Origin: JBBPYR01 sp038199755
GTDB lineage: Bacteria; Chloroflexota; Ktedonobacteria; Ktedonobacterales; Ktedonobacteraceae
Length of the DNA stretch: 27,715 nucleotides
Assembly (NCBI GenBank): GCA_038199755.1
Contig: JBBPYR010000030.1
Coordinates: forward strand, 1 to 27,715
Direction: 5' to 3'
In this document: piece by piece, positions 7,742 to 15,365 of the stretch
Layout of the letters: every line of letters starts with the position of its first letter
Position numbering within the stretch: the first letter of the stretch is position 1
The notes under the pieces: generated by a model
Database searches by the model: none
What the model was told of the DNA's origin: nothing
Seen by the model: only the letters and a program-made list of their open reading frames with translations
Program-made: the position numbers and the translations under genes

Positions 7742-7804
7742 ATGCGGCTAGTATTAAAGAAACCAATTCGCTTATTTGGAGTAGTTTTTCAGATTGACAA
7801 GTAG
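7742..7804 (+). CDS. 20-codon small ORF with ideal ribosome site
   Basis: Reads MRLVLKKPIRLFGVVFQIDK and stops at TAG. A perfect AGGAGGT (7732-7738) lies 4 bases before the ATG. The peptide is basic at the start and hydrophobic in the middle, with no resemblance I recognise. It is about 90 bases into the predicted transcript and is followed at once by two mutually exclusive stems, which is the layout of a leader peptide, although no downstream gene lies directly behind it. It may also be chance. Confidence 0.4.
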   Translation: MRLVLKKPIRLFGVVFQIDK

Positions 7805-8024
7805 GGCCCGTAAATGCGGGCTTGCCGAGCCCCTGAGCGTCTGATGGTTTTTCCTGATTAAATGCACCGTTGCTATCATGAAAACATATAGGCAACAGGT
7901 CTATACGACGGCCTACGTCGCAGGACATCAGAGGTAAACAGGGGGAAGTTACTGATTATCTCCTATTCAGTAATTATACTAACGTGGATTAGGACTCGGT
8001 AATTGTCAAACTGGAGTAAAAAAC

Positions 8025-8048
8025 ATGAACAATTTGAGGGCCAGGTAG
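8025..8048 (+). CDS. Seven-codon ORF ending inside a terminator stem
   Basis: ATG at 8025 gives MNNLRAR and a TAG at 8046-8048. GGAG (8013-8016) is 8 bases upstream. Its last four codons are in the 5' arm of the terminator at 8036-8067, so a ribosome reading it would prevent the hairpin from forming. Such a short ORF may be chance. Confidence 0.25.
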   Translation: MNNLRAR

Positions 8049-8080
8049 CCGTGTTTACCTGGTCCTCTTTGCCTTTCTTT
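8036..8080 (+). terminator. Intrinsic terminator of the putative RNA
   Basis: A 12-bp stem (8036-8047 with 8056-8067, one G-U pair), an 8-base loop, and a T-rich tail TTTGCCTTTCTTTT. Confidence 0.85.
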
Positions 8081-8085
8081 TCATA

Positions 8086-8161
8086 GAAAGAAAAGCTGAT
8101 TGCCACAACAATACAAACAGCATACGCTGTTTGTATTGTTGTGGCAATCAGCTTTTCTTTC
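8086..8161. repeat. 36-bp perfect palindrome with a 4-base loop
   Basis: Arms 8086-8121 and 8126-8161 are exact reverse complements, with the loop ATAC at 8122-8125. The outer ends are GAAAGAAAAGC and GCTTTTCTTTC, so transcription in either direction would give a hairpin with a U-rich 3' arm. It starts 6 bases after the T-tail of the preceding terminator. It has no coding capacity. Confidence 0.97.
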
Positions 8162-8269
8162 ACAGACTGTGATCTTTTATCGCTCATACTCGTATGTATG
8201 TAGGGGGTTTTTAACGCTACATTACTTCAAGCCTATGCCTACAATGAAACGAAAGAGGAATACAAGCAT

Positions 8270-9163
8270 ATGAAGCACAATGGCACCATATACACACTGT
8301 TCAGTCTGGTGGTTATGCTATTTCTAGCAGCGTGTTCTTCAGGGGGTACACCCACCGGAAGTGCAACGCCGACTGCGACCTCGGGCTCAGCAGGAAGCAC
8401 AACGGGAACTGCGACCGCGACAACCAGCACCCAGACAAGCACCACGGCCCAGGCTACGCTGAAGCATGTGCCATCTGGTATCGCCACCATCAGCTTGAGC
8501 CTCGCGGCCCAAACGTTGACGGTCAAGATCGCGGTAGCGGGTCTGGCACCCAAGAGCAGCCATCCCGCTCATATCCATAAGGGCAGTTGTGCCAAGCAGG
8601 GAGCGATCTATCTGCCTTTGCAGAACGTTGTTGCCGATGCTGCTGGCAATGGCACCTCGACTACCACCATCAACAACCTGGGGAGCAGTTTCCCGACGAG
8701 TGGCCTATACGTCAATGTGCATAATGGGCCGACACTTGATACACCAGATCAGGCGCAGCCTATTGCCTGTGGCAATATTGCTAATCTGTTACCAACTGGA
8801 CAAGCGATACAGGTGCCCTTGGATGCTCCTGCTGGCGTGGTAGGCCAAACGGCAATGGGAACGGCTCAATTGTCATTAAGTGGCAAAACATTGACCGTCA
8901 CCATTCAGATAAGTGGTTTGGAACCCAATACGACGCATCCAGCTCATATTCATACGGGCACCTGCACCAAACAGGGAGTAGTCTTGTATCCACTCAAGAC
9001 CATCGCGACTGATGCGCAGGGGAACGCGACCGTCGTCACTACCATTGATAATGTCACAAGCATTCCTAGCAGTGGCTGGTACGTCAATATTCATCATAGC
9101 ATGAACCTGACAACCTCAACAGGCTTCGACCCCATTGCCTGTGGCAATGTCACCGTGGGCTAG
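8270..9163 (+). CDS. Two-repeat CHRD/SOD-like lipoprotein
   Basis: A 297-residue lipoprotein. The signal peptide ends FLAAC with Cys22 lipidated, followed by a Ser/Thr/Gly/Ala linker (about 23-60). Two homologous beta-sandwich repeats follow (about 62-170 and 193-294). Each carries HPAHIHxGxC (from His98 and from His223), a DAxGNxT turn, a SGxYVNxH strand and PIACGN. The cysteines (107/167 and 232/291) probably form one disulfide per repeat, as in Cu/Zn-SOD. The pattern fits the CHRD/SOD-like superfamily. His-x-x-His-x-His could bind metal, but SOD activity is not shown. GAGGA lies upstream of the ATG. The stop codon is inside a 33-bp inverted repeat shared with gltB. Confidence 0.78.
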   Translation: MKHNGTIYTLFSLVVMLFLAACSSGGTPTGSATPTATSGSAGSTTGTATATTSTQTSTTAQATLKHVPSGIATISLSLAAQTLTVKIAVAGLAPKSSHPAHIHKGSCAKQGAIYLPLQNVVADAAGNGTSTTTINNLGSSFPTSGLYVNVHNGPTLDTPDQAQPIACGNIANLLPTGQAIQVPLDAPAGVVGQTAMGTAQLSLSGKTLTVTIQISGLEPNTTHPAHIHTGTCTKQGVVLYPLKTIATDAQGNATVVTTIDNVTSIPSSGWYVNIHHSMNLTTSTGFDPIACGNVTVG

Positions 9164-9229
9164 GAAGCAAGAAGCAGACACAGGGCGCAAACGACTTGTG
9201 TCTGCTTCTTGCTTCCTAGCCCACGGTGA
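9150..9229. repeat. 33-bp perfect inverted repeat containing both convergent stop codons
   Basis: Arms 9150-9182 and 9197-9229 are exact reverse complements around a 14-base loop. The TAG of the lipoprotein gene (9161-9163) and the TAG of gltB (9218-9216) are at symmetric positions, so both proteins end in TVG encoded by the same ACC GTG GGC TAG. It probably acts as a two-way transcript end, but there is no T-run after either arm. Confidence 0.97.
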
Positions 9230-12200
9230 GTGCGTTGTCGAACTCGCCGATATCCACGAAGTCGCAGGCGGTGGTCGTGCGTCCTTTGGGCTGGACACGC
9301 CAGAAGGCCCCCTGAAGCTGATCCCAATTGTCAAGGATGAAGATGGCACGACGGCTGCGTGTCTTCTCAGCGTGCCAGCCAATCACGACACGTAGGGCCT
9401 CCAACTCGGTAGCATCATCGATACGACCTGGCTCAACCAGTTCATCATTGCAGCGTGCGAGGAAGGTGCTATGCTCATCGAGCACATAGGCCACACCGGA
9501 CGACATGCCAGCTCCGAAATTTCGCCCCGTTTCGCCGAGCACCACCACCATGCCGCCTGTCATATACTCACAGGCATGATCGCCCACACCCTCAACAACG
9601 GCTAACGCGCCGCTATTGCGAACGGCGAAGCGTTCACCAGCACGACCAGCGGCAAAGAGTTGCCCAGCCGTGGCACCATAGAGAACGGTGTTACCAAGGA
9701 TGGTGTTTTCGTGCGAGGCAAAGGTAGCGTCTGATGGTGGAGCAATCACGATTTGCCCACCTGACATGCTCTTACCCACATAGTCATTGGCCTCACCATT
9801 CAGCAAGAGGCGCAGACCATTGACACAGAACGCGCCAAAGCTCTGACCAGCAGACCCATGGAACGTGCAGGTGATGCTCACCCCCGGCAAACCTGTGTTG
9901 CCATAACGACGTGCGATCTCACCGGCAAGGCTCGCGCCAACTGAACGATCAGCATTATGAATGCCATGTTGCATAATCACGCTGTGTTCACCTGCCAGAG
10001 CCTGCTCAGATTCTGCCAGCATTTGTTCAGCAACCTGTGAAGGTGGTAGCACACGCCGCGCCAGCGGCGAAGAGATTTCAGGAAGGGAAACCAGCAGGCT
10101 TTCCAGGTCTATGCCGCTAGCGTGTTCCTTTGCTTGCAACATATCGGCGCGCCCAATCAGGTCTTCCAAGCGTGCAACACCCAGGCTAGCCATCAGTTCA
10201 CGCACCTCTTGGGCAACCATCGTGAAGAAGTACACCAGATGTTGTGCTTGGCCGGTAAACTTGGCGCGCAAGTCCTCACGTTGTGTGGCAATGCCCGCGG
10301 GACAGGTGTTGAGATGACACTGACGCGCCATATCGCACCCTAACGAAACAAGGGCAGCGGTCCCGAAGCCGAACTCCTCGGCACCGAGCATAGCACCAAT
10401 AATGACATCGCGCCCAGTCTTCAAACCACCATCGACACGAAGCTTGACACGCTTGCGTAGCCCGTTGCGCATCAGCACCTGTTGCGCCTCGGCCAGTCCG
10501 CGCTCCCACGGCATGCCAGCATGCTTAATGGATTGAAGCGGAGAAGCTCCTGTGCCACCATCATGACCGCTAATCAAGACGTAATCAGCGTATGCTTTGG
10601 CGACACCGGCAGCGATCGTACCCACACCAATACTGGAAACAAGCTTGACGCCAACCTTGGCACGTGGGTTAACCTGATGCAGATCATAGATCAACTGCGC
10701 GATATCTTCGATACTATAGATATCGTGGTGTGGAGGCGGCGAGATCAACGAGACGCCGGGGGCGGTATGGCGCAGCTTCGCGATAAAGGGTGTGACCTTG
10801 ATTGGTGGCAGTTGGCCACCCTCGCCGGGCTTCGACCCTTGGGCCATCTTAATCTCGATCTCTTCGGCACGCACCAGATATTCTGTTGTTACGCCAAAGC
10901 GGGCCGAGGCAACTTGCTTGATCTTGCTGCTCACCGGATACCCTTCGAGCGTTTCATGATACCAGTTGGGATCTTCGCCGCCCTCACCTGTATTATTGCG
11001 CGAACCAATGCTATTCATGGCGGCAGCAATCGTGCGGTGCGTCTCCGGGCTAAGCGCGCCAACTGACATGGCAGAAACAACGAAACGTGCGCGAATCGAT
11101 TCCATCGACTCTACCTGCTCTAATGGTATCGCCTGTGTTGGCTTAAACATGAGGAGATCACGGACAGTGGTTGGTGGGCGACCATAGACCAGAGAAGTAA
11201 ACTGCCGATAATCGTCCATGTTGCCAGTCTGCGCCGCCTTTTGCAGGGCACGAATGATCAAAGGGTTGTAGGCATGATATTCTGCATCGCGACGAAAACG
11301 ATAGCGTCCCAAGTCTGTGAGTTTGCGTTTGCGGCCAAGGATTTCGGGAGCCTCAGCACTCTGCTTGAGCAATTGACTGTGGCTAATAATCTGCTCAGCA
11401 ACGGTCTTGTAGCTAATGGTACCTGGATGCGCAGCGGACCCAGCAAAACAGCGCTCGGTGAAGGCGGGATTAAGGCCAATCACCTCATACTGGCTGGCAC
11501 CAATAATATTGCGAATGGTTGAAATGCCCATACGCGCCATCACCTTGCGTAAACCATCTTCAAGAACGTGAATATAGCGTTCCACGGCTTCTGTCTGCGT
11601 CAGGTCTTCCAGCTTACGCTCACCTGCCAATGCGCGAATACTGCTAAACGCGAGTGTTGGGACCACCGCCTCCGCACCATAGCCAAGCAGCAAACCAATT
11701 TGATGAATGTCCCAGGCGGAACCAGTCTCGCAGATCAGCGAGGTCGCCATACGCAGGCCGCGCTGTATCAGGGAGCGATGAACCGAACCCACCGCGATTA
11801 GCATGGGGATGGGAGCATGAGTTGCACTAGCATCTTGATCGCTCAACACGAGCAGGGTTGCGCCATTCGCCACAGCCTCGGCAGCGTCATTATCCAAGCG
11901 GTCCAGTGCAGCTTCAAGGGCGTCCACCCCCTGTGTGACATCGAATGTGGTGCTGAGTGTATGGGTGCGGAAGTGGGTATCTTTGAAGTTTCGTAGCAGC
12001 GCGAGTTGCACTTCGGTAAGGATGGGTGTATCAAGCTGTATAAGGGTCGCGTGTAGGGAGCTCTCGGTGAGCAAACTCTGACTACGCCCCATATAGGACT
12101 CTAGCGACATCACGATGCGTTCACGCAAGGGATCGATGGGTGGATTCGTCACCTGGGCGAAACGCTGATGAAAATGGTCAGAGAATGAGCGCACCTGTTG

Positions 12201-13760
12201 TGAGAGCACAGCCAAAGGTGCATCGTCGCCCATGCTCCATGTTGGCTCTTTATTGTCCTGAAGCATGGGACGCAGCACCATCTCAACATCCTCATGGGTA
12301 TAGCCAAAGAGTTGCTGATGAGAGAAGAGGGCCTCGGTATTCACAGGTGCATCATGCTCGTCCTCTTGTCGTGGTCCGAGTTGGCTCAGACGAACAAGAT
12401 GTTCGTCAAGCCATTCTTGATAGGGTTGCTGCCGCGCTAGGGCTGCTTTAATATCACGATCATGTAAGACAGCATGACGTTGCAGGTCAACGGCGATCAT
12501 CTCACCAGGTCCCAGGCGTCCTTTTTCTACGATGTCATGCGCCTCCAGGGGCACGACGCCCGTTTCAGAGGCAACAATGACTAAGCCTTGCGCGGTGCGA
12601 GTGTAGCGTGCTGGACGAAGCCCATTGCGATCCAGGGCGGCCCCTACGATGCGGCCATCGCTAAAGGCTAGGGCGGCAGGTCCATCCCACGGCTCAATCA
12701 AGCCCGCATGATACTCGCCCCATGCTCGCTCGTCCTGGTCCATCTCCTGGTCATTTTCCCAGGCGGGGGGAAGCAGCATCTGCATGCTATGCAAAAGATC
12801 GCGTCCACTATTGGCAAGCAGTTCGAGTGCATTATCCAGGCGAGCTGAGTCGCTGGAGTGGGTATCGATGACGGGTATCAAATCCTGCACGCGCTCGCCC
12901 CAGAGGGGAGAGGCCAGGGTGCTTTCACGAGCCTGCATCCAGTTTTGGTTGCCGAGGATCGTATTGATCTCGCCATTATGAGCGAGCATGCGCATCGGCT
13001 GGGCCAGCGGCCATGACGGAAGGGTATTGGTGCTGTAACGTTGGTGAAAGACAGCCATGGCACTAACAAAGCGAGGGTCAGCCAGATCAAGATAAAAGTG
13101 CGCGAGTTTGTCAGGTGCGAGCAAGCCTTTGTAGATAATCGTCTGCGAGGAAAGTGAAACGAGGTAGCAATCTTGGATGTGTGCCTCACGCAAGCGACGC
13201 TCAATCAGCCGCCGTGCATAATATAAGTCGCGTTCGTACTGTTCAAGGTTTGAAGAGGGGGGACGCGCGACCACGACCTGTGCGATATCGGGTGAGATAT
13301 CTAGAGCGCGTTTACTGAGAACGCTCAAGTCAAGAGGGAGCTGACGCCATGTCAGGAAGAGGAAGCCCACATCACGCAATGTCTGTTCGATGATACGGCG
13401 ACTCTCGCTATGGGCCACAGCAGAACGGGCTTGCGAGGGCAAAAAGATCATGCCAACCGCTAGGTCTGCTGGATTCTCTACGGCAAGACCTTGTGCCTGC
13501 AAGTCCTGTTGGATTAATGCACGCGGCAATTGTGTCATGATGCCTGCACCGTCATAGGTTTCAGCATCTGCTTGTGCGCCACGGTGTGTGAGCCGTGCTA
13601 GGGCGTCGAGGGAGAGGGTGACAAGTCGATGAGTCGCTTCACCGGAAATTTGCGCCAGAAAGCCAGTGCCGCAGGCATCATGCTCCCAACGTTCCTCATA
13701 AAGAGGATAAGAGTTCGCACACAGAGGGTGGGTAAGATGATCTTTGTGCAGAATGTCCAT
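9216..13760 (-). CDS. gltB: Glutamate synthase large subunit
   Basis: A 1514-residue large (alpha) subunit of glutamate synthase (GOGAT), which makes two glutamates from glutamine and 2-oxoglutarate. The glutaminase nucleophile is Cys30 in HDACGTGF, exposed after propeptide removal. The central and FMN domains follow, including the GGTGASP motif. The 3Fe-4S cysteines are C-x5-C-x4-C (Cys1142, 1148, 1153) in CDMARQCHLNTCPAGIA. The C-terminal GXGXG beta-helix has SGGQIVI and GGMVVVLG. I chose the ATG at 13760: GGGAG lies 7 bases upstream and it leaves a 29-residue propeptide, normal for the family. An ATG at 13958 is in frame but lacks a ribosome site. The small subunit (gltD) is not in the window. 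It has a long leader with a possible operator. Confidence 0.97.
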   Translation of the reverse strand: MDILHKDHLTHPLCANSYPLYEERWEHDACGTGFLAQISGEATHRLVTLSLDALARLTHRGAQADAETYDGAGIMTQLPRALIQQDLQAQGLAVENPADLAVGMIFLPSQARSAVAHSESRRIIEQTLRDVGFLFLTWRQLPLDLSVLSKRALDISPDIAQVVVARPPSSNLEQYERDLYYARRLIERRLREAHIQDCYLVSLSSQTIIYKGLLAPDKLAHFYLDLADPRFVSAMAVFHQRYSTNTLPSWPLAQPMRMLAHNGEINTILGNQNWMQARESTLASPLWGERVQDLIPVIDTHSSDSARLDNALELLANSGRDLLHSMQMLLPPAWENDQEMDQDERAWGEYHAGLIEPWDGPAALAFSDGRIVGAALDRNGLRPARYTRTAQGLVIVASETGVVPLEAHDIVEKGRLGPGEMIAVDLQRHAVLHDRDIKAALARQQPYQEWLDEHLVRLSQLGPRQEDEHDAPVNTEALFSHQQLFGYTHEDVEMVLRPMLQDNKEPTWSMGDDAPLAVLSQQVRSFSDHFHQRFAQVTNPPIDPLRERIVMSLESYMGRSQSLLTESSLHATLIQLDTPILTEVQLALLRNFKDTHFRTHTLSTTFDVTQGVDALEAALDRLDNDAAEAVANGATLLVLSDQDASATHAPIPMLIAVGSVHRSLIQRGLRMATSLICETGSAWDIHQIGLLLGYGAEAVVPTLAFSSIRALAGERKLEDLTQTEAVERYIHVLEDGLRKVMARMGISTIRNIIGASQYEVIGLNPAFTERCFAGSAAHPGTISYKTVAEQIISHSQLLKQSAEAPEILGRKRKLTDLGRYRFRRDAEYHAYNPLIIRALQKAAQTGNMDDYRQFTSLVYGRPPTTVRDLLMFKPTQAIPLEQVESMESIRARFVVSAMSVGALSPETHRTIAAAMNSIGSRNNTGEGGEDPNWYHETLEGYPVSSKIKQVASARFGVTTEYLVRAEEIEIKMAQGSKPGEGGQLPPIKVTPFIAKLRHTAPGVSLISPPPHHDIYSIEDIAQLIYDLHQVNPRAKVGVKLVSSIGVGTIAAGVAKAYADYVLISGHDGGTGASPLQSIKHAGMPWERGLAEAQQVLMRNGLRKRVKLRVDGGLKTGRDVIIGAMLGAEEFGFGTAALVSLGCDMARQCHLNTCPAGIATQREDLRAKFTGQAQHLVYFFTMVAQEVRELMASLGVARLEDLIGRADMLQAKEHASGIDLESLLVSLPEISSPLARRVLPPSQVAEQMLAESEQALAGEHSVIMQHGIHNADRSVGASLAGEIARRYGNTGLPGVSITCTFHGSAGQSFGAFCVNGLRLLLNGEANDYVGKSMSGGQIVIAPPSDATFASHENTILGNTVLYGATAGQLFAAGRAGERFAVRNSGALAVVEGVGDHACEYMTGGMVVVLGETGRNFGAGMSSGVAYVLDEHSTFLARCNDELVEPGRIDDATELEALRVVIGWHAEKTRSRRAIFILDNWDQLQGAFWRVQPKGRTTTACDFVDIGEFDNALTVG

Positions 13761-14059
13761 AGCTGATCTCCCAAAGAATAAGGCTTGTTCCTCTTCGACC
13801 GATTGAGCAAAGCTTGAAGCGTGAGCTTCGTTAGCGATCGGGATAGGGCCTTGCACGACATGACTGGCACCGACGCTGGAGCCGCTGAGGTTTTGCCGAA
13901 CAAACAGCGTTCGGCATATTCGTTTTGCTGATGGATAGACGATACTACCGTTCAGCATTGCTGTGTTGTGGATGGAAAAGATATAAAAAAAAGGACCAAA
14001 GCGTCATTGATGAGGGGAGAGCAGCATAGCTCAAAGCTAGACAGGCAACAATACCTATT
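13761..14059 (-). promoter_or_regulatory. Roughly 300-base gltB leader
   Basis: If the promoter at 14066-14094 is used, the gltB mRNA has a 5' leader of about 300 bases. It contains a T8 run (A8 on the plus strand at 13985-13992), a 7-bp hairpin GCCGAAC/GTTCGGC at 13895-13915, and a GAAGC/GCTTC pair near 13815. No known glutamine riboswitch core was recognised. Part of it (13761-13958) is open in the gltB frame. Confidence 0.4.
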
Positions 14060-14065
14060 ATAGAA

Positions 14066-14094
14066 ACTATAGCACAGAGAAATTGCTAAAGCAA
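14066..14094 (-). promoter_or_regulatory. Predicted gltB promoter
   Basis: On the minus strand TTGCTT (14094-14089), a 17-base spacer and TATAGT (14071-14066). The -35 box is weak, which would fit an activated or regulated promoter. Confidence 0.4.
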
Positions 14095-14137
14095 GTTGCA
14101 AGTTCACACATCTAGTAAACAGCTATGTGCAACTTGC
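14091..14137. repeat. 10-bp dyad overlapping the gltB -35 region
   Basis: GCAAGTTGCA (14091-14100) and TGCAACTTGC (14128-14137), perfect reverse complements 27 bases apart. The first arm overlaps the predicted -35 box, so this may be an operator or a looping site for a regulator of gltB. Confidence 0.5.
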
Positions 14138-14170
14138 CTATACGCGGAATGTCCCTAATGTTATTCAGTT

Positions 14171-14252
14171 GGATGCCCACAAGGGACATCCCTACTGACA
14201 GAGGGATGCCCGCAGGATAGCTGCATGCCGACAAGGACCATCCCTACTAACG
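14171..14252. repeat. REP-like repeat cluster between gltB and the kinase gene
   Basis: Two copies of a roughly 30-base unit (14171-14200 and 14223-14252, about 24 of 30 identical) with a half-copy GGGATGCCCGCAGG between. Each unit can fold on itself (GGATGCCC / GGGaCATCC). The second unit contains the stop codon of the kinase gene. This resembles REP-type intergenic repeats, and related GGATGC hairpins occur at 6743-6783 and 21146-21169. Confidence 0.6.
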
Positions 14253-15233
14253 GATTACGTGATGCATGGATTGTGCGAGCATGCCGACGGTGAACGCTAT
14301 CACCAAAAGGACGACAATAATGATGGAGGCAAGAATAATTTGGCGTGATAATTGATGCGTTTGCGGCTTATCAGGCTCGTACTGAGCTGGTTTGACCTCA
14401 TCAAGGTTACGCAAATCATGGAGCATGTCACCTATTGTTTTATAGCGTTTTTGTGGGTCGCGGCGGATGGCCCGCATGACCACTGTCGCCAGAGCGTGAG
14501 AGATGCGAGGATTGTATTCCAGCAATGAAGGTGGATCCTGTGAAACATGTTGATTCATGACGGCAAAGACGTTTTCCCCCTCAAAAGGGGTGCGTCCACA
14601 CAACATCTCATAGAGAATAATCCCGACAGCATAGATATCAGAGGTGGCGGTACCGCGTTCACCCTTCAGTTGTTCAGGTGACATATAGTCGGGGGTGCCG
14701 ACGGTTCCAGAGAGGCCGCGCCATGTTACGCGACGCGCTCCCTCTAACAAAGCCACGCCGAAGTCGATGATTTTGATGGAGCCATCATCGAGCACCATAA
14801 TATTCTCTGGCTTGATATCACGATGGAAAACGCCATGTTCATGACAATAGTAAAGACCGTCGCACACCTGTAGCGTGTAGTGAATCGCTTCATCAACGGG
14901 AAGCGGATCGGGAACATGTTCTTCGAGAACGGCTCGTAGATTGCGGCCTTGTATATACTCCATGACGAGATAGAGTTCGCTGCGCTTTTCATCGGTGTTG
15001 AGCATGTGCTGCACATTGGGGTGATTGATACGGCTACCAATCTCGGCCTCGCGTTTATAGCGTTCAAAAACGGCGATATTGCCCATTAAATCATCATTGA
15101 GGAACTTCAGCACGACATGCTGCTGCGTTTGCAAATCAGTAGCAAGATAGACACGACTCATGCCGCCGTGTCCTAATAGCTTAATTATTTCGTAGTGATC
15201 GACTTGTGCTCCTGGTATATATGTTACTGTCAT
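14247..15233 (-). CDS. Serine/threonine protein kinase with a C-terminal membrane anchor
   Basis: A 328-residue Hanks-type kinase (PknB group). The Gly-loop is GHGGMSRVY (21-29), the ATP Lys is Lys43 in VVLKF, the catalytic loop is HRDIKPEN with Asp139, DFG is at 157-159, and GTPDYMSPEQ ends the activation segment, so all key residues are present. One membrane span lies at about 299-320, leaving only eight residues outside: no PASTA or other sensor domain. It would phosphorylate cytosolic targets, which are unknown. The ATG at 15233 lacks a clear ribosome site. An extended -10 promoter lies about 50 bases upstream, so it is probably transcribed alone rather than with the histidine kinase. Confidence 0.93.
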   Translation of the reverse strand: MTVTYIPGAQVDHYEIIKLLGHGGMSRVYLATDLQTQQHVVLKFLNDDLMGNIAVFERYKREAEIGSRINHPNVQHMLNTDEKRSELYLVMEYIQGRNLRAVLEEHVPDPLPVDEAIHYTLQVCDGLYYCHEHGVFHRDIKPENIMVLDDGSIKIIDFGVALLEGARRVTWRGLSGTVGTPDYMSPEQLKGERGTATSDIYAVGIILYEMLCGRTPFEGENVFAVMNQHVSQDPPSLLEYNPRISHALATVVMRAIRRDPQKRYKTIGDMLHDLRNLDEVKPAQYEPDKPQTHQLSRQIILASIIIVVLLVIAFTVGMLAQSMHHVIR

Positions 15234-15285
15234 GAACTTTTATAAACTCTACATTTTATATTCAGACAACGCCGTCTCTGCCCTT

Positions 15286-15294
15286 AGTATACCA
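15286..15294 (-). promoter_or_regulatory. Extended -10 promoter for the kinase gene
   Basis: TGG followed by TATACT on the minus strand (15294-15286). The start would be near 15279, a leader of about 46 bases. The -35 region is poor, as is common with extended -10 promoters. Confidence 0.5.
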
Positions 15295-15365
15295 TACGAA
15301 AAACAACTTGCACCAGAGACACTTTTTCTATAACCGGAACAGCACTTATAGACAAGATATTACTG

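Larger units (their letters stand above)
7652..8080 (+). ncRNA. Putative structured RNA or mRNA leader of unknown class
   Basis: About 430 bases from the strong promoter to the intrinsic terminator at 8036-8080. It contains many local stems: GTTCC/GGAAC near 7653; GGCT-TACG-AGCC at about 7702-7713; GCCCG/CGGGC and GGGCT/AGCCC, two stems that share bases and so cannot both form, at about 7806-7836; CGACG/CGTCG near 7900; and TTACTGA/TCAGTAA at 7949-7973. The 11-base loop of the last stem contains CTCCTAT, which is complementary to ATAGGAG at 7730-7736, the ribosome site of a 20-codon ORF. I could not match it to 6S, SRP, tmRNA, RNase P or a known riboswitch core. It could be an independent RNA or a leader. 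Ends are predictions. Confidence 0.45.

Noticed and set aside
7652..8080. A known riboswitch, 6S, SRP, tmRNA or RNase P RNA
   Set aside because: None of the conserved cores I know was found on either strand, so the class is left open.
13761..13958. 66-residue N-terminal extension of GltB
   Set aside because: No ribosome site at 13958; the ATG at 13760 has GGGAG and gives a normal-sized propeptide before the catalytic Cys.
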